Origin: Paenibacillus rhizophilus
GTDB lineage: Bacteria; Bacillota; Bacilli; Paenibacillales; Paenibacillaceae
Assembly (NCBI RefSeq): GCF_003854965.1
Contig: NZ_RQPI01000003.1
Coordinates: 124,001-188,000 of the forward strand
DNA length: 64,000 bases
Direction: 5' to 3'
This document shows, in pieces, positions 60,642 through 64,000 of the stretch (position 1 is its first letter; every line of letters begins with the position of its first letter). The position numbers and the translations under genes were made by a program. The notes beneath the pieces were generated by a model. That model did not search any database. It saw nothing but the letters and a program-made list of their open reading frames with translations, and was not told where the DNA came from.

Positions 60642-62117
60642 ATGAATAAAGCTTCTTTTGCGGCTATCGGCATCCAGGAAGACCTTGAAGCCCGATTGAC
60701 GGAATTCGGCATCACCTCTCCTTCTCCCGTTCAGGCGGAGACTATTCCGCTGCTGCTGGAAGGACGGGATGTGCTCGCAGCTTCCCAGACCGGAACGGGC
60801 AAAACGCTGGCTTACCTGCTGCCCCTTCTGCAAGGAATCGATCCGCAGCTCCGAGCGGTCCAGAAGCTGGTGCTTGCCCCGACTCAGGAGCTCGCGATGC
60901 AGATTGTGCGCGAAGCGGAGCGTTACAGCGAGGGACGCGGCATCCGCACGCTCGGGCTGATCGGCGGCGCGGCGGTCGGACGCCAGATCGAAAGGCTGCG
61001 CGAGCATCCGCAGCTGGTCGTGGGCACCCCGGGACGCGTGCGTGAGCTGATCGGACTGCGCAAGCTGAAGATGCACGAGGTCGCCACGATCGTCCTCGAC
61101 GAGGCAGACCAGATGTTCCAGCTCGGCGGAGCGGGCGAACTGGAGAAGATTATCGCAAGCGCCCTGCGCAGCCGCCAGCTTGTGATGCTGTCGGCGACGA
61201 TCGGACCTGAGACGCGGGCGCTGGCCTCCAAGGTCATGAACGATCCGGCCGAAGTCGGTATCGATCCCGAGGCTAGGACGGCACGCGGACTGGAGCATCT
61301 GTATATCGCCGTGGAGGAGCGGGACAAGGTCGATGCGCTGCGGCGGGTGCTTCGCTATTACAACCCGAAGCGGGCGATTGTCTTCGTCAACACGGCTGAG
61401 GCGATTGCGGAGGTGGAAGCCAAGCTGAATCACCTTGGACTGACGGCGGCGGCGCTGTACGGCGACGCCGACAAGGTGACGCGCAGCACGGTGCTGGGCC
61501 GTTTCCGGGAGGGTAAATTCCTCGTGCTGGTTGCGAGCGACGTGGCGGCGCGCGGGCTGGACATCGAGGATTTGCCGCTTGTCGTCAGCTTCGATCCCGC
61601 GTTCGATGCGGAGCACTATGTGCACCGGGCGGGACGGACGGGACGAATGGGCCGCAGCGGCCTGTCGCTGTCGATCGTCACGCCGCAGCAGACGTTCATT
61701 ATGCGCAAGTTCGCCCGGGAGCTCGGCATCGACTTGAGCGAACGCGCGCTGTACGGCGGCAAAATTCTGCCGCCGGAGGAAGTGCGCGGCGGCGCAGGCC
61801 CGCGCCGCGAGAAGCCGCGCAGCGGCCAGCCGGCGGTGCGGACCGCCGGCATTCGCCCGCACGCCGCGCCGGCATCGGGCGGCGCGGCCGGGCGCGGGCA
61901 GGCGGGCCGTGACGCCGAGAACGGGCGTCACGAGGAGCCGCGCGGCGGCAAGGCGCGCCCGGCGGCTCCGGCGGGCAGGACGGGCTCCGGGCCGCGCGGA
62001 GCCCAAGCGTCCGCTCCTGCGGGCAAGGCCCGCAACGCGGACCGGGAGCGCAACCGCAAGAACAAGGGAGCGCCCAAATGGCTGAAGGACAAAAGGTCCG
62101 GAGGTGACGGGCAATGA
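60642..62117 (+). CDS. DEAD-box RNA helicase
   Basis: 491 residues. Q motif (FGITSPSPVQAETIP), Walker A AASQTGTGKT, PTQELA, TPGRV, DEAD (VLDEADQMF), SAT and, in the second RecA domain, VASDVAARGLDIEDL and HRAGRTGRMGRSG. The last 120 residues are a basic Arg/Gly/Ala/Pro-rich tail typical of RNA-binding extensions. It should unwind structured RNA, e.g. during ribosome assembly. ATG 60642 is preferred over ATG 60630 because AAAAGGA then has a better distance. Its stop overlaps the next start (ATGA), an unusual coupling of a helicase to an ABC transporter. Confidence 0.92.
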   Translation: MNKASFAAIGIQEDLEARLTEFGITSPSPVQAETIPLLLEGRDVLAASQTGTGKTLAYLLPLLQGIDPQLRAVQKLVLAPTQELAMQIVREAERYSEGRGIRTLGLIGGAAVGRQIERLREHPQLVVGTPGRVRELIGLRKLKMHEVATIVLDEADQMFQLGGAGELEKIIASALRSRQLVMLSATIGPETRALASKVMNDPAEVGIDPEARTARGLEHLYIAVEERDKVDALRRVLRYYNPKRAIVFVNTAEAIAEVEAKLNHLGLTAAALYGDADKVTRSTVLGRFREGKFLVLVASDVAARGLDIEDLPLVVSFDPAFDAEHYVHRAGRTGRMGRSGLSLSIVTPQQTFIMRKFARELGIDLSERALYGGKILPPEEVRGGAGPRREKPRSGQPAVRTAGIRPHAAPASGGAAGRGQAGRDAENGRHEEPRGGKARPAAPAGRTGSGPRGAQASAPAGKARNADRERNRKNKGAPKWLKDKRSGGDGQ

Positions 62118-62860
62118 GTGCCGCTCCCGTACTGGAGATTACGGGCCTGACCGGCGGGTACAGCCTGAACAAGCCGGTGCTGCATGATATTTCCCTGCAG
62201 GTTCAGCCGGGGGAGATGGTCGGGCTGATCGGGCTGAACGGAGCCGGCAAGAGCACCACCATGAAGCATATCCTCGGCCTGATGACGCCGCATAAAGGCG
62301 GAATCGCCGTTCAGGGAAGAACGCGGGACAACGATTCGGCAGGATATCACAGCGCGCTTTCTTTTGTGCCCGAGTCGCCGCTATTGTACGAAGAAATGAC
62401 GGTTCGCGAGCATGTGGAATTTACGGCCAGGGCATACGGCGTGAACCGCGCCGATTACGAGGCTCGCAGCCGCCGCCTATCGGAGCTTTTCCGCATGGAA
62501 GATAAGATGGACAGCCTCTCCGGCCATCTGTCCAAAGGGATGAAGCAGAAGGTGATGATTATGTGCGCTTTTGTCGCGAGTCCTGCGTTGTATGTAATCG
62601 ACGAGCCTTTTCTCGGCCTCGACCCGCTCGGCATCCGCTCGCTACTGGACTTTATGCTGGAGATCAAGCAATCGGGTTCATCCATTTTGCTCAGTTCCCA
62701 TATCCTCTCCACGATCGAGAACTATTGCGACCGTTTCATCGTGCTGCACCAGGGCAGGGTCATCGCCGAGGGCAGCTTGGCGGATATAGGGGCTGCCGCA
62801 GGCAAGCCGGGCCTGCCGCTGGAGCAGCTGTTCTACGAGCTGGTCCAGGGAGGGAAGTAG
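62114..62860 (+). CDS. ecsA: ABC transporter ATP-binding protein EcsA
   Basis: 248 residues. Walker A GLNGAGKST, signature LSGHLSKGMKQKVMIM (a degenerate LSGGQ), Walker B LYVIDEPFLGLDP and SSHILST switch. VPESPLLYEEMTVREHVEF fits EcsA, which in B. subtilis works with EcsB to affect protein secretion, processing and competence. It overlaps the helicase stop by four bases and is followed by the permease after one base. Confidence 0.9.
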   Translation: MSAAPVLEITGLTGGYSLNKPVLHDISLQVQPGEMVGLIGLNGAGKSTTMKHILGLMTPHKGGIAVQGRTRDNDSAGYHSALSFVPESPLLYEEMTVREHVEFTARAYGVNRADYEARSRRLSELFRMEDKMDSLSGHLSKGMKQKVMIMCAFVASPALYVIDEPFLGLDPLGIRSLLDFMLEIKQSGSSILLSSHILSTIENYCDRFIVLHQGRVIAEGSLADIGAAAGKPGLPLEQLFYELVQGGK

Positions 62861-62861
62861 C

Positions 62862-64000
62862 ATGGATCTCAGAAAGCTGCAAGGGGAAAGGCGCAGCCGG
62901 GAGGCCGGCAAGCTCCTTCCCTATGCGGGCTATATTATCCAGAGCGGCGTGGCGGTCGTGCTGCTGTTCATCCTTATCGCTTTTTCGGCCTGGTACACTT
63001 CGGTGCTGAAGGATGTTCCAGCCGGTGTGCCGATCCGCTGGATTATGCTGGCGGCGCTGCTGCCGGCCGCGGTTCACAGCAGTTTCCGCACCTATCTGCA
63101 GCCTGCGGACGCCGTCTTTCTGCTGCCTCAGGAGCACCGGATGCACGAGTACTTTGCACCGGCCTGGACCAGGGGGACCGTTTGGAAAGGCCTGCGGCTC
63201 CTTATGGCGCTCCTCATTTTATGGCCTTTGTACATACGAACGGAGGAATCGCCGAAGTCACTGTTAATCACCGCCGCGCTGCTCCTTGGCGTAAAGCTTC
63301 TCTCCGCTTACGGCTGCTGGCGGGAGCTGAAGATGCTCTCTCCGGCCGCGTCTGCGGGGTATCGGCTGCTGCGCTGGGCGGTGGGCGGCCTGATCATCGC
63401 CGCCTGGCTGTGGCAGCCTTTCCATAAAGGGCTGGGCTTCTCCATGCTGCTGGCGGCGGCTTATCTGGCGGCGCTTGCCGTACCCGCCCGGCACGCCGTT
63501 CCTTGGGAGCGGCTGAGCGCTCAGGAGAAGGTGCAGAGCGGCCGGGCCCAAATGCTGCTCGGCTGGTTCGTCGAGGTTCCAGGACGCCAGCAGCGTGTCT
63601 ATTCCCGCCGCTGGCTCTCCCGCTGGGGGGCTGAACTTCCCTGGAGGCGGGACAGCGCCTACCGCTATCTGCTGACCAAAAGTTTTGCCCGCGGCGATAT
63701 TTTGGGCATAGTGCTGCGCCTCGGACTTTTGGCGCTGGCGCTGGAGTGGTGGAACCGCGGCAGCCTTGTCGGCGCCGGGATTTATTTGTTCTTCCTGTTC
63801 ATCGTCGGCGTCCAGCTCTCCGCCCTGTCGAAGCTGCACGGCGATTCATTCTGGCTGACGGTCTATCCGCTGCCGGAGAACAGCCGCAGCCGCAGCACCG
63901 TCTCCTTCGTGTTCCGGGCGCATCTGGCATTGGCGCTCGTGCTATGGCTTCCGTTCGTAGCGGCAGCCGGAAGCGGCATGCTGCCGAGAGCGCTCGGCAC
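62862..64000 (+). CDS. ecsB: ABC transporter permease EcsB, 3' end outside the window
   Basis: The frame is open from ATG 62862 to the window end (379 codons). MDLRKLQGERRSREAGKLLPYAGYIIQSGVAV and further hydrophobic helices with charged loops, including FLLPQEHRMHEYF and LLTKSFARGDILGIVLRLG, fit EcsB, about 400 residues in full. It is the membrane partner of EcsA. AGGGAGGG precedes the start. Only the last part is missing. Confidence 0.85.
   Translation, partial: MDLRKLQGERRSREAGKLLPYAGYIIQSGVAVVLLFILIAFSAWYTSVLKDVPAGVPIRWIMLAALLPAAVHSSFRTYLQPADAVFLLPQEHRMHEYFAPAWTRGTVWKGLRLLMALLILWPLYIRTEESPKSLLITAALLLGVKLLSAYGCWRELKMLSPAASAGYRLLRWAVGGLIIAAWLWQPFHKGLGFSMLLAAAYLAALAVPARHAVPWERLSAQEKVQSGRAQMLLGWFVEVPGRQQRVYSRRWLSRWGAELPWRRDSAYRYLLTKSFARGDILGIVLRLGLLALALEWWNRGSLVGAGIYLFFLFIVGVQLSALSKLHGDSFWLTVYPLPENSRSRSTVSFVFRAHLALALVLWLPFVAAAGSGMLPRALG

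Noticed and set aside
60534..62114. 526-codon minus-strand frame opposite the helicase
   Set aside because: The plus strand has all DEAD-box motifs; the minus product is Arg/Ala-rich nonsense.

Overview
The window reads as a chromosome segment of a spore-forming, SLH-surface-layer Firmicute, most likely a Paenibacillus. It carries the sporulation checkpoint gene sda, a YheC/YheD spore-coat ATP-grasp gene, Bacillus-type primosome genes dnaB-dnaI, coproheme-pathway hemQ, ktr-type K+ uptake, succinate dehydrogenase sdhCAB, a YesM/YesN-type two-component system and ecsAB. Core genes are GC-rich with strong AGGAGG-type ribosome binding sites. No rRNA or tRNA gene and no CRISPR array was seen.

Region 1 (1 to about 13.4 kb) is visibly more AT-rich and is an accessory, decaying zone. 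It opens with a broken IS110-family transposase. It then alternates intact small genes (two GNAT acetyltransferases, an APH-like kinase, a histidine phosphatase, a lipoprotein pair, an SDR/Fe-alcohol dehydrogenase/ABM cassette, a Bcr/CflA-type exporter) with truncated or frameshifted fragments: methyltransferase, GyrI-like, HAD joined to SUKH, a second histidine phosphatase, and several unidentified remnants.

Region 2 (13.6 to 27.3 kb) is a carbohydrate locus on the + strand: sensor kinase, AraC-type response regulator, a solute-binding lipoprotein with no permeases nearby, a 2309-residue secreted enzyme joining a GH27-like domain and a GH31 domain with several carbohydrate-binding modules, and a three-SLH-repeat wall protein. 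The natural reading is that extracellular glycan is sensed by the kinase, perhaps helped by the binding protein, and degraded at the cell surface.

Region 3 (27.3 to 40.3 kb) is housekeeping: yheC-like gene, sda behind a cluster of DnaA boxes, divergent yumC/yumB flavoenzymes, hemQ, yuiB-like gene, dnaB-dnaI, yqzM-like gene, trxA and uvrC. uvrC encodes an Ala-rich insertion of about 110 residues. The dnaI-uvrC interval holds a 69-bp tandem repeat and an inverted pair of about 170-200 bp repeats.

Region 4 (40.4 to 64 kb) holds an MFS exporter next to a thioesterase-like remnant, a CPBP protease, ktrB-ktrA, a LysR gene divergent from sdhCAB, MBL and DUF3891 proteins, a TVGYGD K+ channel, a Tat-exported phosphoesterase, a DHA2-type exporter behind an 18-codon overlapping leader ORF and a double palindrome, hisJ-like and LysR genes, cheX, an SDR, a DEAD-box helicase and ecsA-ecsB (ecsB runs off the end). 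The most distinctive unexplained signal is a 5' leader shared by trxA and sdhB, with two inverted repeats at identical spacing directly before AGGAGG.
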